Of a stretch of DNA of 64,000 bases, positions 40,418-49,249 are shown piece by piece. Origin of the DNA: Streptomyces hayashii (GTDB lineage Bacteria > Actinomycetota > Actinomycetes > Streptomycetales > Streptomycetaceae); NCBI RefSeq assembly GCF_024539815.1, contig NZ_JAHHIU010000099.1:1-64000 (forward strand). Direction: 5' to 3'. A model generated the notes under the pieces. The model made no database searches. It was not told the origin of the DNA and was given only the letters and a program-made list of their open reading frames with translations. The translations under genes and the position numbers were made by a program. How positions within the stretch are numbered: the stretch's first letter is position 1; every line of letters begins with the position of its first letter.

Positions 40418-41383
40418 GTGGGTGCCGATCGCGTCCACGCGTACGGCGCCGCCGCCGGCCTCCTCGGCGACCTGCTCCTCGGCGATCCCCGCCGGGGGCA
40501 TCCGGTCGCCGCGTTCGGCCGGGCCGCGGGCGCCGTGGAGCGGCTGCTGTGGCGGGACCACCGGGGGTGGGGCGCCCTGCACACGGCGGTGTGCGCGGGC
40601 GGCGCCGTCGCCCTGGGAGCCGTCGCCGCGCGGGGCGTGCGCGGGCGTCCCGCCGCCTCCGTCGCCCTCACCGCCGCCGCCACCTGGGCCGTCGTCGGCG
40701 GCGCCTCCCTGGTGCGCGAGGCCCGGGGCATCGGACGCGCCCTGGAGGCGGGAGACGTCGGGGCCGCCCGGGAACGCCTGCCGCGCCTGTGCGGGCGCGA
40801 CCCGCAGGCCCTGGACGCCGACGGGATCGCCCGGGCCGTCGTGGAGTCCGTCGCCGAGAACACCTCCGACGCCGTCGTCGGCGCGCTGGTGTGGGGCGCC
40901 GTGGCCGGTGTGCCCGGCCTGGTCGGGTTCCGGGCCGTCAACACCCTCGACGCCATGGTCGGGCACCGGTCGCCGCGCCATCTGCGCTACGGGTGGGCCT
41001 CGGCCCGGCTCGACGACGTCGCCGGATGGCCCGGCGCACGGCTGACGGCCGTGCTCGCCGCCGTCGCCGGGGACGACCCCCGGGGCGCGGCGCGGGCCTG
41101 GCGCGCCGACGCCCGCAAGCACCCCAGCCCCAACGCCGGGCCCGTGGAGGCGTCCTTCGCGGGCGCCCTCGGGGTGCGGCTGGGCGGGACGCTGTCGTAC
41201 GGCGGCCGGGTCGAGCACCGGCCCGTGCTCAACGGGGCGACCGGGCGGCCCGTCGTCGCCGGAGACATCGAACGCGCCGCGCGGCTCTCCCGCCGCGTCG
41301 GTCTGCTCGCGCTCGGCGTGACCGTCGCCGCGCGCTTCGTCGCGACAAGGGCGCTCGACGCGCGGAAGGGGCGTACGTCATGA
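40418..41383 (+). CDS. cobD: Adenosylcobinamide-phosphate synthase CobD/CbiB
   Basis: 321 residues, several membrane helices. GDLLLGDPRRGHPVAAFGRA is the CobD signature (Asp-Pro..His-Pro), followed by ESVAENTSDAVVGALVWGAV, VNTLDAMVGHRSPRHLRYGW, and HPSPNAGPVEASFAGALGVR. The enzyme joins aminopropanol phosphate to adenosylcobyric acid. The start is GTG 40418, the first start in this frame. Its stop overlaps the cobQ start (ATGA). Confidence 0.95.
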   Translation: MGADRVHAYGAAAGLLGDLLLGDPRRGHPVAAFGRAAGAVERLLWRDHRGWGALHTAVCAGGAVALGAVAARGVRGRPAASVALTAAATWAVVGGASLVREARGIGRALEAGDVGAARERLPRLCGRDPQALDADGIARAVVESVAENTSDAVVGALVWGAVAGVPGLVGFRAVNTLDAMVGHRSPRHLRYGWASARLDDVAGWPGARLTAVLAAVAGDDPRGAARAWRADARKHPSPNAGPVEASFAGALGVRLGGTLSYGGRVEHRPVLNGATGRPVVAGDIERAARLSRRVGLLALGVTVAARFVATRALDARKGRTS

Positions 41384-42936
41384 GCGGGGGCCTTAGCGGG
41401 GGCCTTAGCGGGGGCCTGTTGGTGGCCGGCACCACCTCCGACGCCGGCAAGAGCGTCGTCACGGCCGGGATCTGCCGGTGGCTGGTCCGGCAGGGGGTGA
41501 AGGTCGCGCCGTTCAAGGCGCAGAACATGTCCCTGAACTCGTTCGTCACGCGCGAGGGCGCCGAGATCGGACGGGCGCAGGCCATGCAGGCGCAGGCCTG
41601 CCGCATCGAGCCGACGGCGCTGATGAACCCCGTGCTGCTCAAGCCCGGCGGGGAGCAGAGCAGTCAGGTGGTGCTGCTGGGCAGGCCGGTCGGCGAGATG
41701 AGCGCCCGCGGCTACCACGGCGGGCGGCAGCAGAAGCTCCTCGGGACCGTCCTCGACTGTCTCGCCGAGTTGCGGGGCACGTATGACGCGGTGATCTGTG
41801 AGGGAGCGGGCAGTCCCGCCGAGATCAATCTGCGGCGGACGGACATCGTCAACATGGGGATCGCCCGCAATGCCGGGCTGCCCGTGCTGGTCGTGGGCGA
41901 CATCGACCGCGGCGGGGTCTTCGCCTCGTTCTTCGGGACCGTCGCGCTCCTGTCCCCCGAGGACCAGGCGCTGATCGCCGGGTTCCTCGTGAACAAGTTC
42001 CGGGGCGACGTCTCCCTGCTGGAGCCGGGCCTGGACATGCTGCACGGTCTCACCGGCCGTCACACCTACGGCGTGCTGCCGTTCCGGCACGGGCTGGGCA
42101 TCGACGAGGAGGACGGCCTGCGGGTCTCGCTGCGGGGCACCGTGCGCGAGTCGAACACCGCCCCGCCCGTCGGGGAGGACGTGCTGCGGATCGCCGTCTG
42201 CGCGGTCCCGCTGATGTCGAACTTCACGGACGTGGACGCGCTGGCCGCCGAACCCGGAGTCGTCGTGCGGTTCGTGGACCGGCCCGAGGAGCTGGCCGAC
42301 GCCGACCTGGTGGTGATCCCCGGGACCCGGGGGACGGTGCGGGCGCTGGAATGGCTGCGGGAACGCGGCCTGGCCGGGGCGGTGCTGCGCCGGGCCGCCG
42401 AGGGGCGCCCCGTCCTCGGCGTCTGCGGCGGCTTCCAGATGCTCGGCGAGCGCATCGAGGACGACGTCGAGAGCCGGCGGGGACAGGTCGACGGGCTCGG
42501 GATCCTCCCCGTCCGGGTGCGGTTCGCCCGGGAGAAGACCCTCACCCGGCCGGTCGGGGAAGCCCTCGGCGAGCGGGTCGAGGGGTACGAGATCCATCAC
42601 GGCGTCGCCGACGTCACCGGGGGCGAGACGTTCATCCGCGACGACGAGGGACGCGGCCTGGACGGCTGCCGGGTCGGACAGACCTGGGGCACGCACTGGC
42701 ACGGCTCGCTGGAGTCGGACGGGTTCCGGCGGGCGTTTCTGCGCGAGGTGGCGGCCGCCGCGGGCCGCCGGTTCGTGCCGGCCCCCGACACCTCCTTCGC
42801 CGGGCTGCGCGAGGAGCAGCTCGACCGGCTCGGCGACCTGATCGAACAGCACGCGGACACCGACGCGCTCCGGCGGCTCATCGAGTCGGGCGCGCCGCAA
42901 GGACTGCCTTTCATTCCACCGGGAGCGCCCGCATGA
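41380..42936 (+). CDS. cobQ: Adenosylcobyric acid synthase CobQ
   Basis: 518 residues. An ATP-grasp/dethiobiotin-synthase-like N-terminal half (GTTSDAGKSVVTAGICRWLV, PFKAQNMSLNSFVT, ICEGAGSPAEINLR) is followed by a triad glutamine amidotransferase domain with the nucleophile in GVCGGFQMLG (Cys) and late His in GTHWHGSLE. It amidates four carboxylates of adenosylcobyrinic diamide. The first residues repeat SGGL three times, from a 12-bp DNA repeat. It overlaps cobD and cobN by 4 nt each. Confidence 0.96.
   Translation: MSGGLSGGLSGGLLVAGTTSDAGKSVVTAGICRWLVRQGVKVAPFKAQNMSLNSFVTREGAEIGRAQAMQAQACRIEPTALMNPVLLKPGGEQSSQVVLLGRPVGEMSARGYHGGRQQKLLGTVLDCLAELRGTYDAVICEGAGSPAEINLRRTDIVNMGIARNAGLPVLVVGDIDRGGVFASFFGTVALLSPEDQALIAGFLVNKFRGDVSLLEPGLDMLHGLTGRHTYGVLPFRHGLGIDEEDGLRVSLRGTVRESNTAPPVGEDVLRIAVCAVPLMSNFTDVDALAAEPGVVVRFVDRPEELADADLVVIPGTRGTVRALEWLRERGLAGAVLRRAAEGRPVLGVCGGFQMLGERIEDDVESRRGQVDGLGILPVRVRFAREKTLTRPVGEALGERVEGYEIHHGVADVTGGETFIRDDEGRGLDGCRVGQTWGTHWHGSLESDGFRRAFLREVAAAAGRRFVPAPDTSFAGLREEQLDRLGDLIEQHADTDALRRLIESGAPQGLPFIPPGAPA
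41383..41418 (+). repeat. 12-bp tandem repeat at the cobQ N-terminus
   Basis: AGCGGGGGCCTT occurs three times in a row (third copy ends CTG), encoding SGGL-SGGL-SGGL before the conserved LVAGTTSDAGKS. It follows the ATG directly, so it can change in length without shifting frame. Confidence 0.8.
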
Positions 42937-45900
42937 GCACAGTGTTGTTGTTGTCGACCGCCGACACCGATCTCCTGGCGGCCCGGGCCGCTGCCGGCGT
43001 CGACTACCGGATCGGCAACCCGACCCGCGTCGACGTCGCGCAGGAGCTGCCCGCGCTCCTCGACGGCGCCGACGTCGCCGTCGTCCGGCTGCTCGGCGGG
43101 AAGCGCGCCTGGGAGGACGGGCTCGCCGCGCTGCGGGCGTCCGGCGTTCCGACCGTGCTGCTGGGCGGCGAGAGCGTGCCGGACGCCGAGCTGATGGCCG
43201 AGTCGTCCGTGCCCGCCGGGGTCGTGGCCGAGGCGCTGCGGTATCTCGTCGAGGGCGGCCCGGCCAACCTCGCCGAGCTGGCGCGGTTCCTCTCCGACAC
43301 CGTGCTGCTGACCGGCGAGGGGTTCGAGGAGCCGCGCGCGATGCCGGAGTACGGCGTCCACGGCGAGCGGGCGTTCGTCGAGGGCAGGCCGAGCGTCGGC
43401 GTGCTCTTCTACCGGGCCCACGAGCTGAGCGGCAACACCGCCTTCGTGGACACGCTGTGCGACGCGATCGAGGCGCGCGGGGCCAACGCCCTGCCCGTGT
43501 ACTGCGGTTCGCTGCGCGGCGCGGACCCCGGGCTGTACGAGCTCCTCGGCCGCTGCGACGTCCTCGTCGCCACCGTTCTCGCCGCGGGTGGCGCGCACGC
43601 CTCGCAGGCCTCGGCGGGCGGCGACGAGGAGGCCTGGGACGTCGGGGCGCTCGCCGAGCTCGACGTGCCCGTGCTGCAGGGGCTGTGTCTCACGTCGTCA
43701 CGCGCGGCCTGGGAGGCGTCCGACGCCGCCCTCTCCCCCATGGACGCGGCGATGCAGGTCGCGATCCCGGAGTTCGACGGACGGATCGTCACGGTCCCGT
43801 TCTCCTTCAAGGAGCAGGGGCCCGACGACGTCCCCGTGTACGTCGCCGACCCCGAACGGGCCGCTCGGGTCGCCGGGATCGCCGTCCGGCACGCCCGGCT
43901 GCGGCACAAGCCGAACGGCGAGAAGAAGCTCGCCCTGGTCTTCACCGCCTACCCCACCAAGCACTCCCGGGTCGGCAACGCCGTGGGCCTGGACACGCCC
44001 GTCTCGGCCGTGCGGGTGCTCGACGCGCTGCGGGACGCGGGCTACGCGGTCGAGGGGCATCCCGACGACGGCGACGAGCTGATCCACCGGCTCATCGACG
44101 CCGGCGGCCATGACGTCGAATGGCTCACCGAGGAGCAGCTCGCGGCCGCGCCCGCGCGGGTGCCGCTGGCCGACTACCGGGCCTGGTTCGACCGGCTCGA
44201 CCCCGCTCTGCGCGACGGCATGCTGGAGGCGTGGGGCGAGCCGCCGGGCTCCCTGTACGTCGACGGCGACGACGTCGTGCTGGCCTGTCTGCAGTTCGGC
44301 AACGTCGTCGTGATGATCCAGCCGCCGCGCGGCTTCGGCGAGAACCCGATCGCGATCTACCACGACCCCGACATGCCGCCGTCGCACCACTACATGGCCG
44401 CGTACCGGTGGCTGGAGAACAGCTTCGGCGCCGACGCGATCGTGCACATGGGCAAGCACGGCACGATGGAGTGGCTGCCGGGCAAGGGGCTCGGGCTGAG
44501 CGGCGGCTGCGCACCGGACGCCGTCCTCGGCGAACTGCCGCTGATCTACCCGTTCATCGTCAACGACCCGGGCGAGGGCACCCAGGCCAAGCGGCGCGGG
44601 CACGCCACCGTCGTCGACCATCTCGTCCCGCCGATGGCGCGGGCGGACACCTACGGCGACCTGGCGAAGCTGGAGCAGCTGCTCGACGAGTACGCGCTCG
44701 TCTCCGACCTCGACCCGACGAAGGCGCCGGCCGTGCGCGCGCAGATCTGGACGCTGGTGAAGGCGGCCGAGCTCCACCACGACCTGCACGTCGACGACCA
44801 GCCCGACGACGACGCCTTCGACGAGTTCGTCATGCACATCGACGGCTATCTGTGCGAGATCAAGGACGTGCAGATCCGCGACGGGCTGCACATCCTGGGC
44901 GGCGGCCCGGTCGGCGAGCCGAGGGTGAACCTGGTGCTGGCCGTGCTGCGCGCCTCGCAGGTGTGGGGCGGACAGGCCAACGCGCTGCCGGGCCTGAGGG
45001 CGTCGTTCGCGGCCCATTTCGGCCTGGACGAGAAGGAGTTGCTGGCCGAGCCGGGCGCCCCCGTGAAGGCGCCGGTGGAGCTGACGGACCTGGTGGAGGG
45101 CCCGTCGCGGTCCGCGGCCGACGCCATCGATCTGCTGGAGCAGCTGTGCCGGCGCGTCGCGGAGGGCATGGAGGCGCGGGACTGGGCGGTCGTCGAGTGC
45201 CGTCCGCTCGTACGCGACGTCGTCGGCGCCGAACTGCCGGACGCCGTGGCGGTGCTGGAGTTCGCGTGCCGCGAGCTGGTGCCGAGGCTCGCCCGGACGA
45301 CGGACGAGATCGGGCACATCCTCAAGGCGCTGAACGGCGGTTACGTGCCCGCCGGGCCCTCGGGCTCGCCCACCCGCGGTCTGGTCAACGTGCTGCCCAC
45401 CGGCCGCAACTTCTACTCCGTCGACCCCAAGGCCATCCCGTCCAGGCTGAGCTGGGAGGTCGGGCAGTCGCTCGCCGACTCCCTGGTGCAGCGCTACCTC
45501 CAGGACACCGGCGCGTACCCGAAGTCGGTCGGGCTGACGGTGTGGGGCACGTCGGCGATGCGCACCCAGGGCGACGACATCGCCGAGATCCTGGCGCTGC
45601 TGGGCTGCCGTCCCGTCTGGGACGACGCCTCGCGCCGGGTGACCGGCTTCGAGGTCGTCCCCCTCCAGGAGCTCGGCCGGCCGCGCATCGACGTCACCGT
45701 CCGCATCTCCGGCTTCTTCCGGGACGCGTTCCCGCACGTGGTCGGGCTGATCGACGACGCGGTGCGGGCGGTGGCCGAGCTCGACGAGCCCGCCGAGTCC
45801 AACTTCGTCCGCGCGCACGTCGACGAGGACGCGGCCGGGCACGGCGACCGGCGGCGGGCCAGCGCCCGGATCTTCGGCTCCAAGCCGGGGGCGTACGGCG

Positions 45901-46589
45901 CCGGTCTGCTGCCGCTGATCGACGCCCGCAACTGGCGCTCCGACGCCGACCTCGCCGAGGTGTACGCCGTCTGGGGCGGGTACGCCTACGGGCGCGGGCT
46001 GGACGGGCGGGCCGCGCGCGGGGACATGGAGACGGCGTTCAAGCGGATCGCCGTCGCCGCGAAGAACGTGGACACCCGCGAGCACGACCTCGTCGACGCC
46101 GACGACTACTTCCAGTACCACGGCGGCATGGTCGCCATGGTGCGCCATCTGACGGGCGCCAACCCCGAGGCGTACGTGGGCGATTCCGCGACGCCGGACC
46201 AGGTGCGGACCCGCACGCTGGGCGAGGAGACGCACCGCGTGTTCCGCGCCCGGGTGGTCAACCCGCGCTGGATGGCGGCCATGCGGCGGCACGGCTACAA
46301 GGGCGCCTTCGAGATGGCGGCGACCGTCGACTACCTCTTCGGCTACGACGCCACCGCCGGGGTCGTCGACGACTGGATGTACGAGAAGCTCAGCGCGGAG
46401 TACGTCTTCGACGCGGACAACCGCGACTTCATGAAGAAGTCCAACCCGTGGGCGCTGCGCGGGATCACGGAACGACTCCTGGAGGCCGCCGACCGCGGCC
46501 TGTGGGCGGAGCCGGACGCCGACACGATCGAGCGGCTGCGCGCCACCTACCTGGAGCTGGAAGGCGACCTGGAGGACGACCAGAAGTGA
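42933..46589 (+). CDS. cobN: Cobaltochelatase subunit CobN
   Basis: 1218 residues, the usual length of CobN/BchH-type chelatase subunits. Recognisable blocks include LVFTAYPTKHSRVGNAVGLD, HMGKHGTMEWLPGKGLGLSG, YPFIVNDPGEGTQAKRRGHA, PTGRNFYSVDPKAIPS and GTSAMRTQGDDIAEILALLG. CobN holds the corrin during ATP-driven cobalt insertion into hydrogenobyrinic diamide, together with an AAA+ ATPase pair. It is encoded between cobQ and that ATPase, overlapping both. Confidence 0.97.
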   Translation: MSTVLLLSTADTDLLAARAAAGVDYRIGNPTRVDVAQELPALLDGADVAVVRLLGGKRAWEDGLAALRASGVPTVLLGGESVPDAELMAESSVPAGVVAEALRYLVEGGPANLAELARFLSDTVLLTGEGFEEPRAMPEYGVHGERAFVEGRPSVGVLFYRAHELSGNTAFVDTLCDAIEARGANALPVYCGSLRGADPGLYELLGRCDVLVATVLAAGGAHASQASAGGDEEAWDVGALAELDVPVLQGLCLTSSRAAWEASDAALSPMDAAMQVAIPEFDGRIVTVPFSFKEQGPDDVPVYVADPERAARVAGIAVRHARLRHKPNGEKKLALVFTAYPTKHSRVGNAVGLDTPVSAVRVLDALRDAGYAVEGHPDDGDELIHRLIDAGGHDVEWLTEEQLAAAPARVPLADYRAWFDRLDPALRDGMLEAWGEPPGSLYVDGDDVVLACLQFGNVVVMIQPPRGFGENPIAIYHDPDMPPSHHYMAAYRWLENSFGADAIVHMGKHGTMEWLPGKGLGLSGGCAPDAVLGELPLIYPFIVNDPGEGTQAKRRGHATVVDHLVPPMARADTYGDLAKLEQLLDEYALVSDLDPTKAPAVRAQIWTLVKAAELHHDLHVDDQPDDDAFDEFVMHIDGYLCEIKDVQIRDGLHILGGGPVGEPRVNLVLAVLRASQVWGGQANALPGLRASFAAHFGLDEKELLAEPGAPVKAPVELTDLVEGPSRSAADAIDLLEQLCRRVAEGMEARDWAVVECRPLVRDVVGAELPDAVAVLEFACRELVPRLARTTDEIGHILKALNGGYVPAGPSGSPTRGLVNVLPTGRNFYSVDPKAIPSRLSWEVGQSLADSLVQRYLQDTGAYPKSVGLTVWGTSAMRTQGDDIAEILALLGCRPVWDDASRRVTGFEVVPLQELGRPRIDVTVRISGFFRDAFPHVVGLIDDAVRAVAELDEPAESNFVRAHVDEDAAGHGDRRRASARIFGSKPGAYGAGLLPLIDARNWRSDADLAEVYAVWGGYAYGRGLDGRAARGDMETAFKRIAVAAKNVDTREHDLVDADDYFQYHGGMVAMVRHLTGANPEAYVGDSATPDQVRTRTLGEETHRVFRARVVNPRWMAAMRRHGYKGAFEMAATVDYLFGYDATAGVVDDWMYEKLSAEYVFDADNRDFMKKSNPWALRGITERLLEAADRGLWAEPDADTIERLRATYLELEGDLEDDQK

Positions 46590-48637
46590 GTACTCCTTTC
46601 CCGTTCACGGCCGTGGTCGGCCAGGACGACCTGCGGCTCGCGCTGCTGCTGAACGCCGTGTCGCCGGCGGTCGGCGGTGTGCTGGTCCGCGGTGAGAAGG
46701 GCACCGCCAAGTCGACGGCCGTGCGCGCCCTGTCGGTGCTCATGCCCACGCTGAACGTGGTCGCCGGCTGCCGGTTCTCCTGCGACCCCGACTCCCCCGA
46801 CCCGGCCTGCCCGGACGGCCCGCACGAGCCGGGGGCGTTCGAGACGCGGCCCGCGCGCACGGTCGAGCTGCCGGTCGGCGCCTCGGAGGACCGGCTGGTC
46901 GGCGCCCTCGACATCGAGCGGGCGCTCGCCGAGGGCGTCAAGGCCTTCGAGCCGGGACTCCTCGCGGACGCGCACCGCGGGATCCTCTACGTCGACGAGG
47001 TCAACCTGCTGCACGACCACCTGGTCGACCTGCTGCTGGACGCGGCCGCGATGGGCGCCTCGTACGTGGAGCGCGAGGGCGTCTCCGTGCGCCACGCGGC
47101 CCGGTTCCTGCTCGTGGGCACGATGAACCCCGAAGAGGGCGAGCTGCGGCCGCAGTTGCTGGACCGGTTCGGGCTGACGGTGGAGGTGGCCGCCTCGCGC
47201 GAGCCCGACCAGCGGGTGGAGGTCGTACGGCGCAGGCTCGCCTACGACGACGATCCGGCCGCCTTCGCCGCGCGGTGGGCGGACGAGGAGGCCGCCGTGC
47301 GCGCGCGGATCGTGGCCGCGCGTGCGCTGCTGCCGTCGGTGCGGCTGGGCGACGGGGCGCTGCGGCAGATCGCGGCGACCTGCGCCGCGTTCGAGGTGGA
47401 CGGCATGCGGGCGGACATCGTCATGGCGCGCACGGCCACCGCTCTGGCGGCCTGGGCCGGGCGCACGGACGTCCTCGCGGAGGACGTCCGGCAGGCCGCG
47501 CTGCTCGCGCTGCCGCACCGGCGGCGCCGCAACCCCTTCGACGCGCCGGGGCTCGACGAGGACAAACTCGACGACACGCTGGAGCAGTTCGGCGGGCAGG
47601 ACGACACCGCCCCCGGCGACGACGCCGGACGCCACGACGACCTGAGCGACGACGACCGCGGCGACGACGGACCCGACGACGACGGGCCCGGCGGGGGCGG
47701 CGGCCGGCCGGCGCCGGAGGCCGGTCCGGACGGCGGCGACACGGGCACACGGCCCGAGGCCGGGCAGGACGGCGAGCCGCAGCCGTCGGGAGCCTCCGAG
47801 CGGTCCGCCGTGCGGGCCGCCGAGCCGTTCCGCACCAAGGTGCTGAGCGTGCCGGGGATCGGCGAGGGGGCCGCCGGGCGGCGGTCACGGGCCCGGACCG
47901 AGCACGGGCGCACCACGGGCGCGCGCCGGCCCCGGGGCGCCCTGACCAAGCTGCATCTGGCGGCGACCGTGCAGGCGGCCGCCCCGCATCAGCGGGCGCG
48001 CGGGCGCAGCGGCCCCGGTCTGGTGGTGCGGCGGGACGATCTGCGGCAGGCGACCCGGGAGGGCCGTGAGGGCAACCTCGTGCTGTTCGTGGTGGACGCC
48101 TCCGGGTCGATGGCCGCCCGGCAGCGGATGAGCGCGGTGAAAGGAGCCGTGCTGTCGCTGCTCCTCGACGCCTACCAACGCCGGGACAAGGTGGGGCTCG
48201 TGACGTTCCGGGGGGCGGGCGCGGAGCTCGCGCTGCCGCCGACCTCGTCGGTGGACGCCGCCGCCGTGCGCCTGGAGTCGCTGCCCACGGGCGGGCGGAC
48301 GCCGCTGGCCGCCGGGCTGCTGAAGGCGCACGACGTGCTGCGGGTGGAGCGGCTGCGGGATCCGGCGCGCCGGGCGCTGGTCGTGGTGGTCACCGACGGA
48401 CGGGCCACCGGTGGGCCGGAGCCCGTCGCCCTCGCCGGGCGGGCGGCTCGGCTGTTCGCGGCCGACGGCGTCGCCTGCGTGGTCGTGGACTGCGAGTCGG
48501 GCCCCGTGCGGCTCGGGCTCGCCGGGCAGCTGGCCGGTGAGCTGGGCGGCGCCGCCGTGACGCTGGAGGAGTTGCGGGCGGACTCCATCGCGGGACTGGT
48601 CAAGGACGTGCAGGGGACTTCGAGGAGGGCCGCGTAA
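46586..48637 (+). CDS. Chelatase AAA+/VWA ATPase subunit (ChlI-ChlD fusion type)
   Basis: 683 residues. The AAA+ part (about 1-330) has Walker A GEKGTAKST, Walker B ILYVDEVNLL and sensor GTMNPEEGELRPQLLDRFGL. A linker of about 100 residues (350-450) is extremely Asp/Gly/Pro-rich. The VWA domain (about 490-680) has the MIDAS motif DASGSM and a T/D pair in VVTDGRATGG. In cobalamin pathways this fusion replaces CobS and CobT as motor for CobN. It is annotated magnesium chelatase in many genomes; its place here argues for cobalt. GTG 46586 overlaps the cobN stop. Confidence 0.92.
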   Translation: MSTPFPFTAVVGQDDLRLALLLNAVSPAVGGVLVRGEKGTAKSTAVRALSVLMPTLNVVAGCRFSCDPDSPDPACPDGPHEPGAFETRPARTVELPVGASEDRLVGALDIERALAEGVKAFEPGLLADAHRGILYVDEVNLLHDHLVDLLLDAAAMGASYVEREGVSVRHAARFLLVGTMNPEEGELRPQLLDRFGLTVEVAASREPDQRVEVVRRRLAYDDDPAAFAARWADEEAAVRARIVAARALLPSVRLGDGALRQIAATCAAFEVDGMRADIVMARTATALAAWAGRTDVLAEDVRQAALLALPHRRRRNPFDAPGLDEDKLDDTLEQFGGQDDTAPGDDAGRHDDLSDDDRGDDGPDDDGPGGGGGRPAPEAGPDGGDTGTRPEAGQDGEPQPSGASERSAVRAAEPFRTKVLSVPGIGEGAAGRRSRARTEHGRTTGARRPRGALTKLHLAATVQAAAPHQRARGRSGPGLVVRRDDLRQATREGREGNLVLFVVDASGSMAARQRMSAVKGAVLSLLLDAYQRRDKVGLVTFRGAGAELALPPTSSVDAAAVRLESLPTGGRTPLAAGLLKAHDVLRVERLRDPARRALVVVVTDGRATGGPEPVALAGRAARLFAADGVACVVVDCESGPVRLGLAGQLAGELGGAAVTLEELRADSIAGLVKDVQGTSRRAA

Positions 48638-49245
48638 TGCCGCAGGGACAGCCGAGCATGGTGCCGGACGACGGACTGACGACCCGCCAGCGCCGCAACC
48701 GGCCGCTCGTGGTCGTGCACACCGGCGTCGGCAAGGGCAAGTCGACCGCCGCGTTCGGGCTCGCCCTGCGGGCCTGGAACCAGGGCTGGCCGATCGGGGT
48801 GTTCCAGTTCGTCAAGTCCGCGAAGTGGAAGGTCGGCGAGGAGAACGCGCTGCGCGTGCTGGGGGCGTCCGGTGAGGGCGGCACCGTCGACTGGCACAAG
48901 ATGGGCGAGGGCTGGTCCTGGGTGCAGCGCGACCTGCAGGGCGACAACGCGACCAACGAGGAGAAGGCCCGCGAGGGCTGGGAGCAGGTCAAGCGGGACC
49001 TGGCCGCCGAGACGTACAGGCTGTACGTGCTGGACGAGTTCGCGTACCCGATGCACTGGGGCTGGATCGACACCGACGAGGTCGTCGACGTGCTGCGCGA
49101 GCGGCCGGGGACCCAGCACGTCGTGATCACCGGGCGGAACGCGCCCGACGAGCTCGTCGGCTTCGCCGACCTCGTGACCGACATGTCCAAGGTCAAGCAT
49201 CCGATGGACGCGGGCCAGAAGGGCCAGCGGGGCATCGAGTGGTGA
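48637..49245 (+). CDS. cobO: Cob(I)yrinic acid a,c-diamide adenosyltransferase CobO
   Basis: 202 residues. The P-loop HTGVGKGKSTAAFGLALRAW is the CobA/CobO adenosyltransferase signature, followed by QFVKSAKWKVGEENAL, LDEFAYPMHWGWID and VVITGRNAPDELVGFADLVT. It transfers 5'-deoxyadenosyl from ATP to Co(I) corrinoids. The start ATG shares one base with the TAA of the chelatase gene. Confidence 0.96.
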   Translation: MPQGQPSMVPDDGLTTRQRRNRPLVVVHTGVGKGKSTAAFGLALRAWNQGWPIGVFQFVKSAKWKVGEENALRVLGASGEGGTVDWHKMGEGWSWVQRDLQGDNATNEEKAREGWEQVKRDLAAETYRLYVLDEFAYPMHWGWIDTDEVVDVLRERPGTQHVVITGRNAPDELVGFADLVTDMSKVKHPMDAGQKGQRGIEW

Positions 49246-49249
49246 CACC

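Noticed and set aside
43698..46292. 864-codon minus-strand frame opposite cobN
   Set aside because: Antisense shadow of a long conserved gene; no recognisable domain.
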